Shown: in pieces, positions 49,342 through 59,105 of the stretch
Layout of the letters: each line of letters begins with the position of its first letter
How positions within the stretch are numbered: position 1 is the stretch's first letter
NCBI RefSeq assembly: GCF_001594145.1
Contig: NZ_LVCF01000025.1
Location: 186,001-250,000, forward strand
DNA: 64,000 bases
Source of the DNA: Branchiibius sp. NY16-3462-2
GTDB taxonomy: Bacteria > Actinomycetota > Actinomycetes > Actinomycetales > Dermatophilaceae
Direction of reading: 5' to 3'
The notes under the pieces: generated by a model
Database searches by the model: none
Told to the model about the DNA's origin: nothing
The model's input: the letters and a program-made list of their open reading frames with translations, nothing else
Made by a program: the position numbers and the translations under genes

Positions 49342-50682
49342 ATGGCCACCGAGCAGGAATACCGCGACAAGGTCGCGGCTCTGATGCCGCAGATCATCGA
49401 TGAACTCAAGGCGATGGTGGCGATCCCCTCGATCGCGTTCCCCGCCTTCCCGGCCGAGCCGGTCCATCAGATGGCGCAGGCCGCCGTCGACGCGTTCCAG
49501 CGGTACGGCGTGCCCGCACGATTGCACGACGTTCCGGGCGGTTACCCGGCCGTGTGGGCCGAAATCCCTGCACCGGAAGGCGCCCCCACCGTCCTGCTCT
49601 ACGGGCACTACGACGTCCAGCCCGCCCCGAAGGACCAGGGCTGGAGCACCGAGCCCTTCGTCGCCACCGAGAAGGACGGACGGATCTACGGTCGCGGTGC
49701 CGCCGACGACAAGAGCGGCATCGCCATCCACCTGGCCACCCTCGCCGCCTTCGAGGGCAAACCACCGGTGGGGGTGAAGCTGGTCCTCGAGGGCGAGGAG
49801 GAGACAGGTAGCCACCTCGACGCGTACGTCGCGGCGCGGCCCGATCTGTTCCGGGCCGACGTCATGGTCGTCGCCGACATGGGCAACCTGACCGTCGGCG
49901 AGCCGGTGCTTTCCACCGACCTGCGTGGCCACGTCACGGCTGTCGTCGAGGTGTCGACCCTGCGGGATCCCGTCCACTCCGGCCTGTTCGGCGGCGCTGC
50001 TCCGGATGCCCTGATGGCACTGATCAAGCTGCTATCAAAGCTCACCGACGACGACGGCACCTGCCTCATCCCGGACATCGAGGCCACTGATTGGCAGGGC
50101 GCCGACTACACCGAGGAGATGCTGCGCACCAACGCCGGTGTCCTAGACGGGGTCGACCTGACCGGGACCGGCTCTATTGCCAGCCGCCTCTGGTCCAAAC
50201 CGTCGATCAGCGTGTTAGGTATCGATGCCCCGAGCATCGACGAAGCGGGTAACGTGCTGCAGCCGCGGGCTCGGGCGCTGGTGGCAATGCGCATCCCTCC
50301 GGGACAGGACCCCGACCAGGCGGTGACATCGCTCAACGGCTTCCTGCGGGACAACGTCACCGGGGGCGTCCACGTCGAGATCATCGCCGACTCGGCGGCG
50401 CCTGGCTTCCATCAGGGCACCGACGGCCCCGCGTTCACGCAGATGAAGGCCGCTTTGAAAACGGCGTACGGCAGGGACGTCGGCCTCGCCGGTTCCGGCG
50501 GATCCATCCCGTTGCTGGACCGGCTGCGCGCCGCCAGCCCGCAGGCGGACTTCGTGCTGATCGGAGCCGAAGATGCGGCCCTGTCGCGCATCCACGGGCC
50601 CGACGAAAGCGTCGACCCCAGCGAGATTGAGAAGATGGCGCTCGCCCAGGTCCTGCTCCTGGATGCCCTGTCCCAGGGTTGA
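49342..50682 (+). CDS. M20 family dipeptidase/deacylase
   Basis: 446 residues. Di-zinc metallopeptidase: the first His/Asp ligand motif VLLYGHYDVQPAP, GRGAADDKSG with the bridging Asp, EGEEETGS with the catalytic Glu pair, and a lid dimerisation domain (about 190-330). The C-terminal His ligand is in RIHGPDESVD. It resembles the ArgE/DapE-related dipeptidases (CNDP-like). No link to phenylacetate catabolism is evident; it lies divergently beside paaG and upstream of the TetR gene. Confidence 0.92.
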   Translation: MATEQEYRDKVAALMPQIIDELKAMVAIPSIAFPAFPAEPVHQMAQAAVDAFQRYGVPARLHDVPGGYPAVWAEIPAPEGAPTVLLYGHYDVQPAPKDQGWSTEPFVATEKDGRIYGRGAADDKSGIAIHLATLAAFEGKPPVGVKLVLEGEEETGSHLDAYVAARPDLFRADVMVVADMGNLTVGEPVLSTDLRGHVTAVVEVSTLRDPVHSGLFGGAAPDALMALIKLLSKLTDDDGTCLIPDIEATDWQGADYTEEMLRTNAGVLDGVDLTGTGSIASRLWSKPSISVLGIDAPSIDEAGNVLQPRARALVAMRIPPGQDPDQAVTSLNGFLRDNVTGGVHVEIIADSAAPGFHQGTDGPAFTQMKAALKTAYGRDVGLAGSGGSIPLLDRLRAASPQADFVLIGAEDAALSRIHGPDESVDPSEIEKMALAQVLLLDALSQG

Positions 50683-50712
50683 TCGTCCTGGTCATCGGCT
50701 AACTTGCGGGGT

Positions 50713-51309
50713 ATGCCGCAACCGACCCGTCCGCGCCGTGGCCGCCCCGGCCACGACCAGGGCGACATCCTGCGATGCGCGATCGACCTCTTCAACCGCC
50801 AGGGGTACGACGGCACGAGCGTTGGCGACATCGCCGCCGAGCTCGGGGTGGTCAAGTCCGCGATCTATCACCACGTGCCGAGCAAGGAGCACCTACTCGC
50901 GGCCGCGTTGGACGAAGCACTCTCCCAGCTGACCGCCACGGTGGAGGCGGCGAGCGTCAGCCAGGGCTCGGCGTACGACCGATTGCGGACGGTCGTGCAC
51001 GACTCGGTGCTGATCCTCACCGAGCACCTGCCCGCGGTCACCTTGTTACTGCGGGTGCGCGGCAACAGCCCCGTCGAGCAGGATGCGTTGCGCCGCCGGC
51101 GAGCGTTGGACGAGCAGTTGGCCGGGCTCTACGCGCAGGCCGCCGCCGAGGGATCGGTGCGCGACGACATCGATCCCGTGGTCGCCAGCCGCCTGCTCTT
51201 CGGCATGGTCAACTCCCTGGTCGAGTGGTACCGCCCCGGTGGCCCGACCGACCCGCAGGCCCTCGCTGACGACGTGGTGCGTACGGCGTTTGACGGGCTT
51301 ACGGCGTAA
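50713..51309 (+). CDS. paaR: TetR-family regulator, probable PaaR of the phenylacetate cluster
   Basis: 198 residues. The TetR HTH (about 20-60) reads YDGTSVGDIAAELGVVKSAIYHHVPSKEHLLAAAL, and an all-helical ligand domain ends WYRPGGPTDPQALADDVVRTAF, similar to FadR/PaaR-type regulators that bind acyl-CoAs. It converges on the paa operon with an 11 bp overlap to paaI. TAACTT 7 nt before the ATG indicates a leaderless message. The palindromes at 57006 and 61311 are the candidate binding sites; phenylacetyl-CoA as inducer is inferred from known PaaR proteins. Confidence 0.82.
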   Translation: MPQPTRPRRGRPGHDQGDILRCAIDLFNRQGYDGTSVGDIAAELGVVKSAIYHHVPSKEHLLAAALDEALSQLTATVEAASVSQGSAYDRLRTVVHDSVLILTEHLPAVTLLLRVRGNSPVEQDALRRRRALDEQLAGLYAQAAAEGSVRDDIDPVVASRLLFGMVNSLVEWYRPGGPTDPQALADDVVRTAFDGLTA

Positions 51310-51730
51310 GGCCGGGATTGGGGCGTGAGGTGCCGCGACTGCGTCCCCGCAGGGTCGCGATGACCTCGCCGTCGCGGGTGACGTCGACGTCGTAGACACC
51401 GTTGCGGCCGCTCAGGACTCTCTCGGACGCGGTCGCCACGAGGACGTCGCCGAGCTTCGCCGGTTGCAGGAAGGTTACGTCGATGCTCGCCGCGACGGTC
51501 ACCACACCACGCGAGTTGCAGGCCACAGCGAACGCGGAATCCGCCAGGGCAGTGATGAATCCACCGTGCGCGATCTCCCAGCCGTTGACCATGTCTTCAC
51601 GCACGGCCATCGACACGGTCGCTGTCCCGGGCGACACCGCGACCACCTGCATGCCTAGCCCCTGGGAGGCGGCGTCGGTGCGCCACATCTCCCGGGTGCT
51701 CAACTCGGCAACCTGCTGCGGGGTCACCAT
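51299..51730 (-). CDS. paaI: Hydroxyphenylacetyl-CoA thioesterase PaaI
   Basis: 143 residues, hot-dog fold. MVNGWEIAHGGFITALADSAFAVACNS holds the family HGG motif and catalytic Asp helix; the core repeat VAASIDVTFLQPAKLGDVLVATA follows. It releases CoA from dead-end hydroxylated phenylacetyl-CoA intermediates. The start overlaps the paaH stop by 7 nt (ATG) or 4 nt (next-codon GTG); either leaves the domain whole. It is the last gene of the minus-strand paa operon. Confidence 0.92.
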   Translation of the reverse strand: MVTPQQVAELSTREMWRTDAASQGLGMQVVAVSPGTATVSMAVREDMVNGWEIAHGGFITALADSAFAVACNSRGVVTVAASIDVTFLQPAKLGDVLVATASERVLSGRNGVYDVDVTRDGEVIATLRGRSRGTSRPNPGLTP

Positions 51731-52560
51731 TCGTAGAACCCCTGGCCGCTCTTGCGACCCAGCTCACCGGCCGCGACCTTGTCGCGCAGGATCTGCGGCG
51801 GCTCGAAACGGTCGCCCAACTCCTTGGCCAGGTGTTCGGCGATGGCCAACCGCACGTCGAGCCCCACGATGTCGGTGGTGCGCAACGGACCGGTCGGATG
51901 CTTGTAGCCCAGCGTCATGGCGGTGTCGACGTCCGCCGCACTGGCCACTCCGTCCTCGACCATCCGCATCGCCTCCAGCGCCAGGAAGACCCCGAGCCGG
52001 CTGCTGGCGAATCCCGGCGAATCCTGCACGGTGATAGCGGTTTTGCCCAGATCCTTCACCCAGCCCTGGGCACGCTCGACCAGTTCCAGCGCGGTCTGTC
52101 GACCGACGACGATCTCCACCAAGTCGCTGGCCGGGACCGGGTTGAAGAAGTGCAACCCAATCAGCCGCTCCGGCTTGGGTAGATCCGCCGCCAGCTCGGT
52201 CACCGACAGTGAGCTGGTGTTGCTGGCCAGCCAGGCGTCCGGCGCTTCGTGCGAACAGGTCTGCAGAACAGTCTTCTTCAAGGCAGGATCTTCGGGGACT
52301 GCTTCGACGATGAGGGTGCTGTCGTGCAGGGTCGTGGGATCGCTGCTCACGGACAGACGGGCGAGTAGGTCCTCCGGCGCGGTCCCCTCCGGAAGCGCTT
52401 GCCGCTGTGCGGCTTTCGCCAGACTGCCTGCGACTCGTTCTTTCGCCGCCTCGGCCGCCTCCTCCGACGCCTCGGTGATAACCACCTCGGCGCCGGTCAG
52501 CAGGAAGGCGTGCGCAATGCCCGCACCCATCCGGCCGCCGCCGTAGACCCCGACCTTCAT
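51724..52560 (-). CDS. paaH: 3-hydroxyacyl-CoA dehydrogenase PaaH
   Basis: 278 residues. NAD-binding Rossmann motif VGVYGGGRMGAGIAHAFLL, the catalytic His/Glu region IGLHFFNPVPASDLVEIVVG, and the C-terminal helical domain with DSPGFASSRLGVFLALEA and GYKHPTGPLRTTDIVGLDVR. It oxidises 3-hydroxyadipyl-CoA in the phenylacetate route. It is a single-domain 3HCDH, shorter than the two-domain E. coli PaaH. Overlaps paaF by 4 nt. Confidence 0.92.
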   Translation of the reverse strand: MKVGVYGGGRMGAGIAHAFLLTGAEVVITEASEEAAEAAKERVAGSLAKAAQRQALPEGTAPEDLLARLSVSSDPTTLHDSTLIVEAVPEDPALKKTVLQTCSHEAPDAWLASNTSSLSVTELAADLPKPERLIGLHFFNPVPASDLVEIVVGRQTALELVERAQGWVKDLGKTAITVQDSPGFASSRLGVFLALEAMRMVEDGVASAADVDTAMTLGYKHPTGPLRTTDIVGLDVRLAIAEHLAKELGDRFEPPQILRDKVAAGELGRKSGQGFYEW

Positions 52561-53294
52561 GACCTCTTCCTCTCCAGGAACGCGGTCATCCGCTCCTGCT
52601 TCTCCTCGGTCTCGAAGAGCACCGCCTGCGCGATGTCGTCGATCAACGGGTGGGCTTCGCGGGGTGCGTGGAACACCCGCTTGGTGAGCTGCACCGCCAG
52701 CGGCGCGTTGCGGCCGATTCGGTCGGCCAGGCGATGACCGGCCGCGAGCAACTCCGCGGCCTCGACCACCTCGGTCAGCAACCGGACCGCCAACGCCTCG
52801 TCCGCACCCAGGACCCGTCCGGCGAGCAGGATCTCCTTGGCCAGCGGTTCACCGACCAGTTCCGCCAGCCGCCAGCTCGCACCCGCGGCGGCAAGGATGC
52901 CCAGGCCGATCTCCGGGTTGCCGATCTTCACACTTGGCGTCCCGATCCGGAAGTCGCAGGCGTAGGCCAACTCGGCGCCACCGCCGAGTGCGTACCCGTC
53001 GATCAGGGCGATTGTCGGCATCGGCAACCGGCGGATCCGGTCGAACAGCGCGGAGTTGATCCCCCGCAGCGCGTCGGCGCGCCGACGCTCCCGCAGCGCC
53101 GCGATGTCCGCGCCCGCCGCGAAGGTGCTGCCCTCACCGATGATCAGCGCAATCCGTGGATCGGCCTCCAACCCGGCGCAGACCTCGTGCAACGCATCGA
53201 CCATCTCCTGATCGATGGCGTTGCGAGCCTGCGGACGGTTGAGCCGCACAACGACCCGGTCATCGGCCTGCTCCAGCAGCACCGGTTCAGGCAT
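52557..53294 (-). CDS. paaF: Enoyl-CoA hydratase PaaF
   Basis: 245 residues, crotonase fold: GEGSTFAAGADIAALRER and LIDGYALGGGAELAYACD (oxyanion hole), then KIGNPEIGLGILAAAGASWRL with the first catalytic Glu position, and a C-terminal helix region ending LERKRS. It hydrates 2,3-dehydroadipyl-CoA. The second Glu of classical hydratases lies where AAAGAS is seen, so isomerase-like chemistry remains possible. The start at 53294 overlaps the paaE stop by 8 nt. Confidence 0.87.
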   Translation of the reverse strand: MPEPVLLEQADDRVVVRLNRPQARNAIDQEMVDALHEVCAGLEADPRIALIIGEGSTFAAGADIAALRERRRADALRGINSALFDRIRRLPMPTIALIDGYALGGGAELAYACDFRIGTPSVKIGNPEIGLGILAAAGASWRLAELVGEPLAKEILLAGRVLGADEALAVRLLTEVVEAAELLAAGHRLADRIGRNAPLAVQLTKRVFHAPREAHPLIDDIAQAVLFETEEKQERMTAFLERKRS

Positions 53295-54339
53295 CGAAGT
53301 CCACACTGACCTCGTCGCTGACCGGATAGGTCTGGCAGGTCAGCACGAAGCCGGCGTCCACCTCGGCGTCGTCGAGCGCGTAGTTGCGTCGCATGTCTAC
53401 CTCACCGCAGCGCACGATCGCCCGGCAGGTGCCGCAGACGCCGCCCTTGCAGGCAAACGGCACGTCACTGCGGGACGCGGCGGCACCATCGAGGATGCTG
53501 TGCTCGCGCGACATCGGGATCTGCGTCGCGCGGCCGTCCAGGGTCACCGTCACCTGGCTGACCGCACCATCGAGCGAGGCTTCCGGCCGGTGGACCTCCG
53601 GTGGCGGCTCGTCGACGTAGAACAACTCGAAATGCACACGCTCCGAGGGGAATCCGATCTCTTCGAGTACTTCCCGGGCGTCGGAGATCATCCCGAAGGG
53701 GCCGCACAGCCAGACGTCATCGACGTCGTCCATCGGCTGCAGGGCCAGCAACTGGCGCAGCCGATCGGCGTCCAACCGGCCGGAGAATAGATCGACCGAC
53801 CGCGGCTCGCGCGACAGGACGTGCACCACCTCGAACCGTGCCGGGTACCGATCCTTCAGATCCGCGATCTCCTCCGCGAACATCACCGACCCACTGGTCC
53901 GGTTGCCGTAGAGCAACGTCACCTGCGCGTCGGGATGCGTCAGGACAGTCGCCGCGACCGACAGCATCGGGGTGATCCCCGAGCCAGCAGCGATGCACAG
54001 GTGCCGTCCACCCGCGGTGGGGTCCGCGCGGAAGCGGCCACTCGGCGTACCGACCTCGACCCGGTCCCCGACCCGGACCTCACGGGTCAGCCAGGTGGAG
54101 AACATCCCACCGCCGGGGATCTCCCGGACCCCGACCCGGGGCGCGCTGCCCGCGGGCGCACAGATCGAGTACGACCGCCGGTGCTCGGTGCCGTCGCTCC
54201 GGCGCCGCAGCGTCAACGACTGCCCCGCCCCGAAATCGAAGTCCCCGCGCAACTCGTCCGGCACCTCGAAGGTCACCGCGACCGCGTCGTCGGTGAGCCG
54301 TTCCACCTTGGCGACGCTCAACTCGTGGAAGGTGGCCAT
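53287..54339 (-). CDS. paaE: Phenylacetyl-CoA epoxidase reductase subunit PaaE
   Basis: 350 residues. FAD-binding RRSYSICAP, NAD(P)-binding CIAAGSGITPMLS and WLCGPFGMI, and a C-terminal plant-type 2Fe-2S ferredoxin domain (CKGGVCGTC at about residues 295-303, plus a later Cys in LTCQTYP). It transfers electrons from NADPH to the PaaA di-iron centre. It shares one nucleotide with the paaD stop. Confidence 0.96.
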   Translation of the reverse strand: MATFHELSVAKVERLTDDAVAVTFEVPDELRGDFDFGAGQSLTLRRRSDGTEHRRSYSICAPAGSAPRVGVREIPGGGMFSTWLTREVRVGDRVEVGTPSGRFRADPTAGGRHLCIAAGSGITPMLSVAATVLTHPDAQVTLLYGNRTSGSVMFAEEIADLKDRYPARFEVVHVLSREPRSVDLFSGRLDADRLRQLLALQPMDDVDDVWLCGPFGMISDAREVLEEIGFPSERVHFELFYVDEPPPEVHRPEASLDGAVSQVTVTLDGRATQIPMSREHSILDGAAASRSDVPFACKGGVCGTCRAIVRCGEVDMRRNYALDDAEVDAGFVLTCQTYPVSDEVSVDFDA

Positions 54340-54851
54340 CAGATCTCCTTCACGTGTTCAAAGGGTTCGAGGCAGTCGGTGCATCGGTAGATCGCCTTGC
54401 AGGCGGTCGGCCCGAACTCGGAGGTCACCTCGACGCGCTCTGAACCGCAGCGCGGGCAGGACACCGCGCGCCGGGTTGGCAACAACGACAAGGGAATTGG
54501 TCCGGTACGCCGCGGGGCTGGCCCGGGTGCGGAGATCCCGTGCTCCTGCAGCGCCGCCCGGCCCTTCTCGGAGATCCAGTCGGTGGTCCAAGCCGGTTCG
54601 AGACTCACGTTGATCTGCACGTCACGAAAACCGTTGCGCTGCAACGCCGCCGCCAGGTCGTCGCGCATCGTGGCCATCGCCGGGCAGCCGGAGTAGGTGG
54701 GCGTGATGGTGACCGTGACGCCGTCGTCACCTTCGTTGACGTCTCGCAGTACGCCGAGGTCGGCCAGGGTGAGCATCGGCAGTTCCGGGTCGGTGACAGC
54801 CGCGGCCACTTCACGCGCAGTCAGCCGCGCCGTCGCCACGGCGTTCACCAT
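54339..54851 (-). CDS. paaD: Phenylacetate degradation protein PaaD
   Basis: 170 residues. An N-terminal DUF59/MIP18 domain with PTYSGCPAMATMRDDLAAAL (the conserved Cys thought to act in Fe-S assembly) and a C-terminal zinc-ribbon-like part with CPRCGS and YRCTDCLEPF. It is thought to help mature the epoxidase complex. Coupled to paaC by a 7 nt overlap. Confidence 0.95.
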   Translation of the reverse strand: MVNAVATARLTAREVAAAVTDPELPMLTLADLGVLRDVNEGDDGVTVTITPTYSGCPAMATMRDDLAAALQRNGFRDVQINVSLEPAWTTDWISEKGRAALQEHGISAPGPAPRRTGPIPLSLLPTRRAVSCPRCGSERVEVTSEFGPTACKAIYRCTDCLEPFEHVKEI

Positions 54852-55756
54852 TGCCCCGCCGGGTGCGCCCGGGCGACGGACTGCATCTCGGCCAGCATCC
54901 GGGAGAGGGCCTCGGTGTGCCGGCCGTCGCGACCGGTGCCACCGTTCACGGCACCCACCCGTCGCACTTCCGGCAGGTCGAGGTTAGCCGCCGAAAAGAC
55001 CTGGGCCACAACGTCTTCCGCTTCGTCGCGCAGCGTGCTGGGCAGGACACCGACGCCCTGCTCGGCCATCAGCACCTCGACCGGATGATCCAGGAAGAGT
55101 TCGTCCCAGTAGGGCAACACCACCTGCAGCGCAGCCTCGACGCGGCGCCGTGACTCGTCCGTCCCCTTCGCCAGGGTCACCAGCCAACGAGCGGCGTAGT
55201 CCCGGTGATAGGTGACTTCCTTGACGCCCTTGGCGGCAATGGCGGCCAGCACCCGGTCACTGCTGAGCCGCAGGCGGTCCAGCAGCGCCAGCCGATAGGT
55301 CGCGAAGAGGAACAACCGCACGATCGTGACCGCGAAGTCGCCGTTGTCGGGCTCGACGAACCGCACATTGCGGAAGTCGGCGTCGTCCCGGAAGAACGCC
55401 AGGGCATCCTCGCCCGGAACGGGGGAACCCGCCGGCAGTGACGGCACGACGCCTGGATCGGCCAGCGCGGCGCGGGCCAGCAGCAACCGCGCCTGACCGA
55501 GCAGGTCCAGCGCGGTGTTGGCCAGCGCGATGTCTTCCTCGAGATCCGGTGCGTTGCTTGCCCATTCGGACAGCCGGTTGGCGTAGACCAGCGCATCGTC
55601 CCCGAGCATCAGGCAATAGGTCGTGAGCGCCGCGGCGTCCGTGCCCGGTGCGATGGTGGTGTCCACCCCGGCCAACGGGTCCTCGAAGTCCGTGCCGAAC
55701 GCCCAGTTGGCATCCTCGCCACCGGCGAAACCGTCAAAGATTGAATCGTGACTCAT
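54845..55756 (-). CDS. paaC: Phenylacetyl-CoA epoxidase structural subunit PaaC
   Basis: 303 residues, ferritin-like helical protein that pairs with PaaA but lacks metal: LGDDALVYANRLSEWASNAP, ALDLLGQARLLLARAA, EVTYHRDYAARWLVTLAKG. It has a longer acidic N-terminal lead (about 45 residues) than E. coli PaaC (248 residues). The ATG at 55756 follows the paaB stop by 10 nt. Confidence 0.94.
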   Translation of the reverse strand: MSHDSIFDGFAGGEDANWAFGTDFEDPLAGVDTTIAPGTDAAALTTYCLMLGDDALVYANRLSEWASNAPDLEEDIALANTALDLLGQARLLLARAALADPGVVPSLPAGSPVPGEDALAFFRDDADFRNVRFVEPDNGDFAVTIVRLFLFATYRLALLDRLRLSSDRVLAAIAAKGVKEVTYHRDYAARWLVTLAKGTDESRRRVEAALQVVLPYWDELFLDHPVEVLMAEQGVGVLPSTLRDEAEDVVAQVFSAANLDLPEVRRVGAVNGGTGRDGRHTEALSRMLAEMQSVARAHPAGQW

Positions 55757-55766
55757 CGGCGCCTGC

Positions 55767-56051
55767 TCACATGTGTGGGACGTTGTCGGGGATCGTGTAG
55801 AACGTCGGGTGCCGGTAGACCTTGTCCCCGGACGGCGCGAAGAGCGGGTCCTTCTCGTCCGGGCTCGAGGCGGTGATGTCGGCCGAGCGGACGACCCAGA
55901 TGCTGACGCCCTCATTGCGACGGGTGTAGACGTCCCGCGCGTGCCGTACGGCCATGTCATCGTCCGCCGCGTGCAACGAGCCCACATGGACGTGGTTCAG
56001 TCCGCGCTTGCCCCGGACGAAAACCTCATACAGCGGCCAGTCGGCGCTCAT
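55767..56051 (-). CDS. paaB: Phenylacetyl-CoA epoxidase subunit PaaB
   Basis: 94 residues, the usual size. PLYEVFVRGKRGLNHVHVGSLHA and the middle ARDVYTRRNEGVSIWVV are the family's signature stretches, with a C-terminal FYTIPDNVPHM. It bridges PaaAC heterodimers in the complex. The ATG shares one nucleotide with the paaA stop. Confidence 0.96.
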   Translation of the reverse strand: MSADWPLYEVFVRGKRGLNHVHVGSLHAADDDMAVRHARDVYTRRNEGVSIWVVRSADITASSPDEKDPLFAPSGDKVYRHPTFYTIPDNVPHM

Positions 56052-56986
56052 CACGAAACCCCTTTCTCGGCGTACGCCGACGCTGCCTCCCGCACCCACG
56101 CACCCTCATCGTGCGCGCGCTGGCGGTGGGCCAATCGCTGTGTGTTGCAGGGACCTTCACCCTTGACGACGGCCTTGAACTCGGCCCAGTCGGGTGATCC
56201 GAAGTCGTAGTGCCCGCGCTCGGCGCTCCACCTCAACTCCGGATCCGGGAGCGTCACCCCGAGAGCCTCGGCCTGCGGCACGGTCATGTCGACGAACTTC
56301 TGGCGCAACTCGTCGTTGGTGTCGCGCTTGATCCCCCACGCCATCGACTGGGCGGTGTTGGGCGAGTCGTCGTCCGGCGGACCGAACATCATCAGCGCCG
56401 GCCACCAGAACCGGTCCACCGATTCCTGCACCATCGCCCGCTGCTCATCGGTACCGCGCATCATCGTGGACAACAACTCGAAGCCCTGCCGCTGGTGGAA
56501 GGACTCCTCCTTGCAGATGCGGATCATCGCCCGGCCGTACGGGCCGAAGGAGGTGCGGCACAGCGGCACCTGGTTGCAGATGGCCGCGCCGTCGACCAGC
56601 CAGCCGATGGTGCCCACGTCGGTGTAGGACAGCGTCGGGTAGTTGAAGATCGAGGAGTACTTCTGCTTGCCGGCCAGCAGCAATTCGGTCAGGTCGCCAC
56701 GTGTGACACCGAGGGTCTCGCAGGCTGAGTAGAGGTACAGCCCGTGCCCGGCCTCGTCCTGGACCTTCGCCAGCAGGATCGCCTTGCGCCGCAACGACGG
56801 CGCGCGGGTGATCCAGTTGCCCTCCGGCTGCATCCCGATGATCTCCGAGTGCGCGTGCTGGGCGATCTGCCGGACCAGGGTGGCGCGGTACTTCTCCGGC
56901 ATCCAGTCCCGCGGCTCGATGCGGTCGTTGGCCTCGATGACAGCATCGAAGTGCTCTTCGAGGAAGGTGTCGTCGACGAGGGTCAT
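56051..56986 (-). CDS. paaA: Phenylacetyl-CoA epoxidase catalytic subunit PaaA
   Basis: 311 residues, ferritin-like di-iron oxygenase: [20 protein letters not shown] and [18 protein letters not shown] give the Glu/His iron ligands, and [17 protein letters not shown] precedes them. It epoxidises phenylacetyl-CoA at ring carbons 1,2. The ATG at 56986 has AGGAGG 5-6 nt upstream, one of the few strong Shine-Dalgarno sites here. First gene of the operon, transcribed away from paaZ with a palindrome in between. Confidence 0.97.
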   Translation of the reverse strand: MTLVDDTFLEEHFDAVIEANDRIEPRDWMPEKYRATLVRQIAQHAHSEIIGMQPEGNWITRAPSLRRKAILLAKVQDEAGHGLYLYSACETLGVTRGDLTELLLAGKQKYSSIFNYPTLSYTDVGTIGWLVDGAAICNQVPLCRTSFGPYGRAMIRICKEESFHQRQGFELLSTMMRGTDEQRAMVQESVDRFWWPALMMFGPPDDDSPNTAQSMAWGIKRDTNDELRQKFVDMTVPQAEALGVTLPDPELRWSAERGHYDFGSPDWAEFKAVVKGEGPCNTQRLAHRQRAHDEGAWVREAASAYAEKGVS

Positions 56987-57005
56987 GGGGCCTCCTGGCG
57001 TATTT

Positions 57006-57024
57006 ACAGACCGTTCGTTCAGTA
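57006..57024. promoter_or_regulatory. Candidate PaaR operator between paaA and paaZ
   Basis: Contains AGACCGTTCGTTCA (57008-57021), which matches 12 of 14 positions of TGACCGATCGTTCA found upstream of paaK. It sits in the AT-rich divergent promoter region. The half-site GACCG resembles operators described for corynebacterial PaaR. Binding would control both directions. Confidence 0.65.
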
Positions 57025-57071
57025 ATAATATGTCAGCTACGTCACACCCGCGCAACCCGAGAGGTTCCCTC

Positions 57072-59105
57072 GTGTCCGAACTGCTCAGCAGCTATCTCGC
57101 CGGCTCCTGGTTCACCGCCGCTGACGAGGGCCGCCCGGTCCTCGATGCCGTCACCGGTGAGGAGGTCTGCCGGGTGTCGGCCACCGGTGCCGACCTGGCC
57201 GGCGCCGTCGACCACGCCCGGTCGGTGGGTGTGCCCGCGATCCAGGCGCTGACCTTCCACGAGCGCGCGGCGATCCTGAAGAACGTCGCCAAGCACCTGA
57301 CGGCGGCCGAGGACGGCTTCTACGAACTGTCTGCCCGCACCGGCGCCACGAAGCGCGACTCCGCGGTCGACATCGACGGCGGCATCGGCACCGTCTTCTC
57401 GTTCGCGTCCAAGGCCACCCGGGAGTTGCCCAACGACACCATCGTCCTGGACGGCAAACCGGAGGCCCTCGGCAAGGGCGGCACCTTCGTCGGCCAGCAC
57501 ATCTACACCTCCCGGCCCGGGGTCGCGGTGCAGATCAACGCCTTCAACTTCCCGACGTGGGGCGTGCTGGAGAAGTTCGCCCCGGCGTTCCTGGCCGGCC
57601 GCCCGACCATCGTCAAACCGGCCACCCAGACGGCCTACCTCACCCACGCGGTCGTCGCGTCGATGCTGGACAGCGGCTTCCTGCCCGACGGCGCCCTGCA
57701 ACTGTTGTGCGGTAGCGCTGACGGCTTGCTGGATCTGCTGGGCACCCAGGACCACGTCGCCTTCACCGGTTCGGCAGCGACGGCGTCGACGCTGCGACAG
57801 CACCCCAGCGTCGTGCACGGCGGCCTCGAACTCGGGGTGGAGGCCGACTCTCTCAACTGCTCCATCCTCGGTCCCGACGTCACGCCCGACGACCCGGAGT
57901 TCGACCTCTTCGTCAAGGGCGTGGTCACCGAGATGACCGTCAAGGCCGGGCAGAAATGTACGGCGATCCGCCGGGTTCTCGTGCCCACCGAACGGGCCGA
58001 CGACGTGATTTCCGCTCTGTCACAACGGCTGTCGAAGATCACCGTCGGCAACCCGGCTGACGACACGGTGCGGATGGGTGCCCTGGTCAGCCTCGACCAG
58101 CGTGACGAGGTGCGTAAGAGTGTGCAGTCGCTGCGGGCGTCCTCGGATCTGGTTTTCGGCGACCCCGACCACGTGACCGTCGTAGGCGCTTCCGCGGTGG
58201 ACGGTGCCTTCATGGGGCCGGTGCTGCTGCGCGCCCACGAGGGCGCCACGGAACCGCACGAGGTCGAGCCGTTCGGACCGGTTTCGACCGTGATCACGTA
58301 TTCCTCCGTCGCAGACGCCATTTCGCTGGCTGCGAAGGGCGGCGGCAGTCTGGCTGGCTCCCTGGTCACCCATGACCCTGCCGTCGCGCGCGAGGTCATC
58401 CTCGGAGTGGCGCCGTGGCACGGCCGCTTGCTGGTCCTCGACCGCAACGACGCTAGCGAGTCGACCGGCCACGGGTCGCCGTTGCCGAGCCTGGTGCACG
58501 GTGGCCCCGGGCGGGCCGGTGGTGGCGAGGAACTCGGTGGCATCCGGGCGGTCCTGCACCACATGCAGCGCACCGCGATCCAGGCCTCCCCCGATGCGCT
58601 GACCGCGATCACCGGATCCTGGTTCACCGGAGCCGAGCGCACGGTGTCCGAGCAGCACCCGTTCCGCAAGTCCTTGGCCACGTTGCGGATCGGGGACGCG
58701 ATCGTCTCCGATCGACGTACCGTGACCGGCGAGGACATCGCCCACTTCGCGGAATTCACCGGCGACACGTTCTACGCACACACCGACCCGGAGGCCGCTG
58801 CGAAGAACCCGCTCTTCGGTGGGATCGTCGCGCACGGCTACCTGGTGGTGTCCCTGGCCGCGGGCCTGTTCGTCGAGCCCAACCCGGGTCCGGTCCTGGC
58901 CAACTTCGGCGTCGATAACCTGCGCTTCCTGACGCCGGTCAAGGTCGACGACGACATCGCGGTGACGCTCACGGTCAAGGCCATCACCCCCCGGTCGAGC
59001 GCGGACTACGGCGAGGTGCGGTGGGATGCTGTGGTCACCAACCAGCACGATGAACCGGTCGCGACGTACGACGTCCTGACCCTGGTCGCGAAGGAAGATG
59101 CCTGA
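57072..59105 (+). CDS. paaZ: Bifunctional oxepin-CoA hydrolase / aldehyde dehydrogenase PaaZ
   Basis: 677 residues, same size as E. coli PaaZ. The N-terminal aldehyde dehydrogenase domain (1 to about 520) has [30 protein letters not shown], and the catalytic Cys296 in [12 protein letters not shown]. The C-terminal MaoC-like hydratase domain (about 535-677) has [18 protein letters not shown] with the Asp/His pair and [15 protein letters not shown]. It opens the oxepin ring and oxidises the semialdehyde. The GTG at 57072 has GAGAGG about 8 nt upstream; an in-frame ATG at 57030 would add 14 residues inside the AT-rich promoter. Confidence 0.95.
   Translation: MSELLSSYLAGSWFTAADEGRPVLDAVTGEEVCRVSATGADLAGAVDHARSVGVPAIQALTFHERAAILKNVAKHLTAAEDGFYELSARTGATKRDSAVDIDGGIGTVFSFASKATRELPNDTIVLDGKPEALGKGGTFVGQHIYTSRPGVAVQINAFNFPTWGVLEKFAPAFLAGRPTIVKPATQTAYLTHAVVASMLDSGFLPDGALQLLCGSADGLLDLLGTQDHVAFTGSAATASTLRQHPSVVHGGLELGVEADSLNCSILGPDVTPDDPEFDLFVKGVVTEMTVKAGQKCTAIRRVLVPTERADDVISALSQRLSKITVGNPADDTVRMGALVSLDQRDEVRKSVQSLRASSDLVFGDPDHVTVVGASAVDGAFMGPVLLRAHEGATEPHEVEPFGPVSTVITYSSVADAISLAAKGGGSLAGSLVTHDPAVAREVILGVAPWHGRLLVLDRNDASESTGHGSPLPSLVHGGPGRAGGGEELGGIRAVLHHMQRTAIQASPDALTAITGSWFTGAERTVSEQHPFRKSLATLRIGDAIVSDRRTVTGEDIAHFAEFTGDTFYAHTDPEAAAKNPLFGGIVAHGYLVVSLAAGLFVEPNPGPVLANFGVDNLRFLTPVKVDDDIAVTLTVKAITPRSSADYGEVRWDAVVTNQHDEPVATYDVLTLVAKEDA

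Noticed and set aside
54355..54375. tRNA T-arm-like GGGTTCGAGGC
   Set aside because: Inside paaD coding sequence with no acceptor or anticodon stem that fits.
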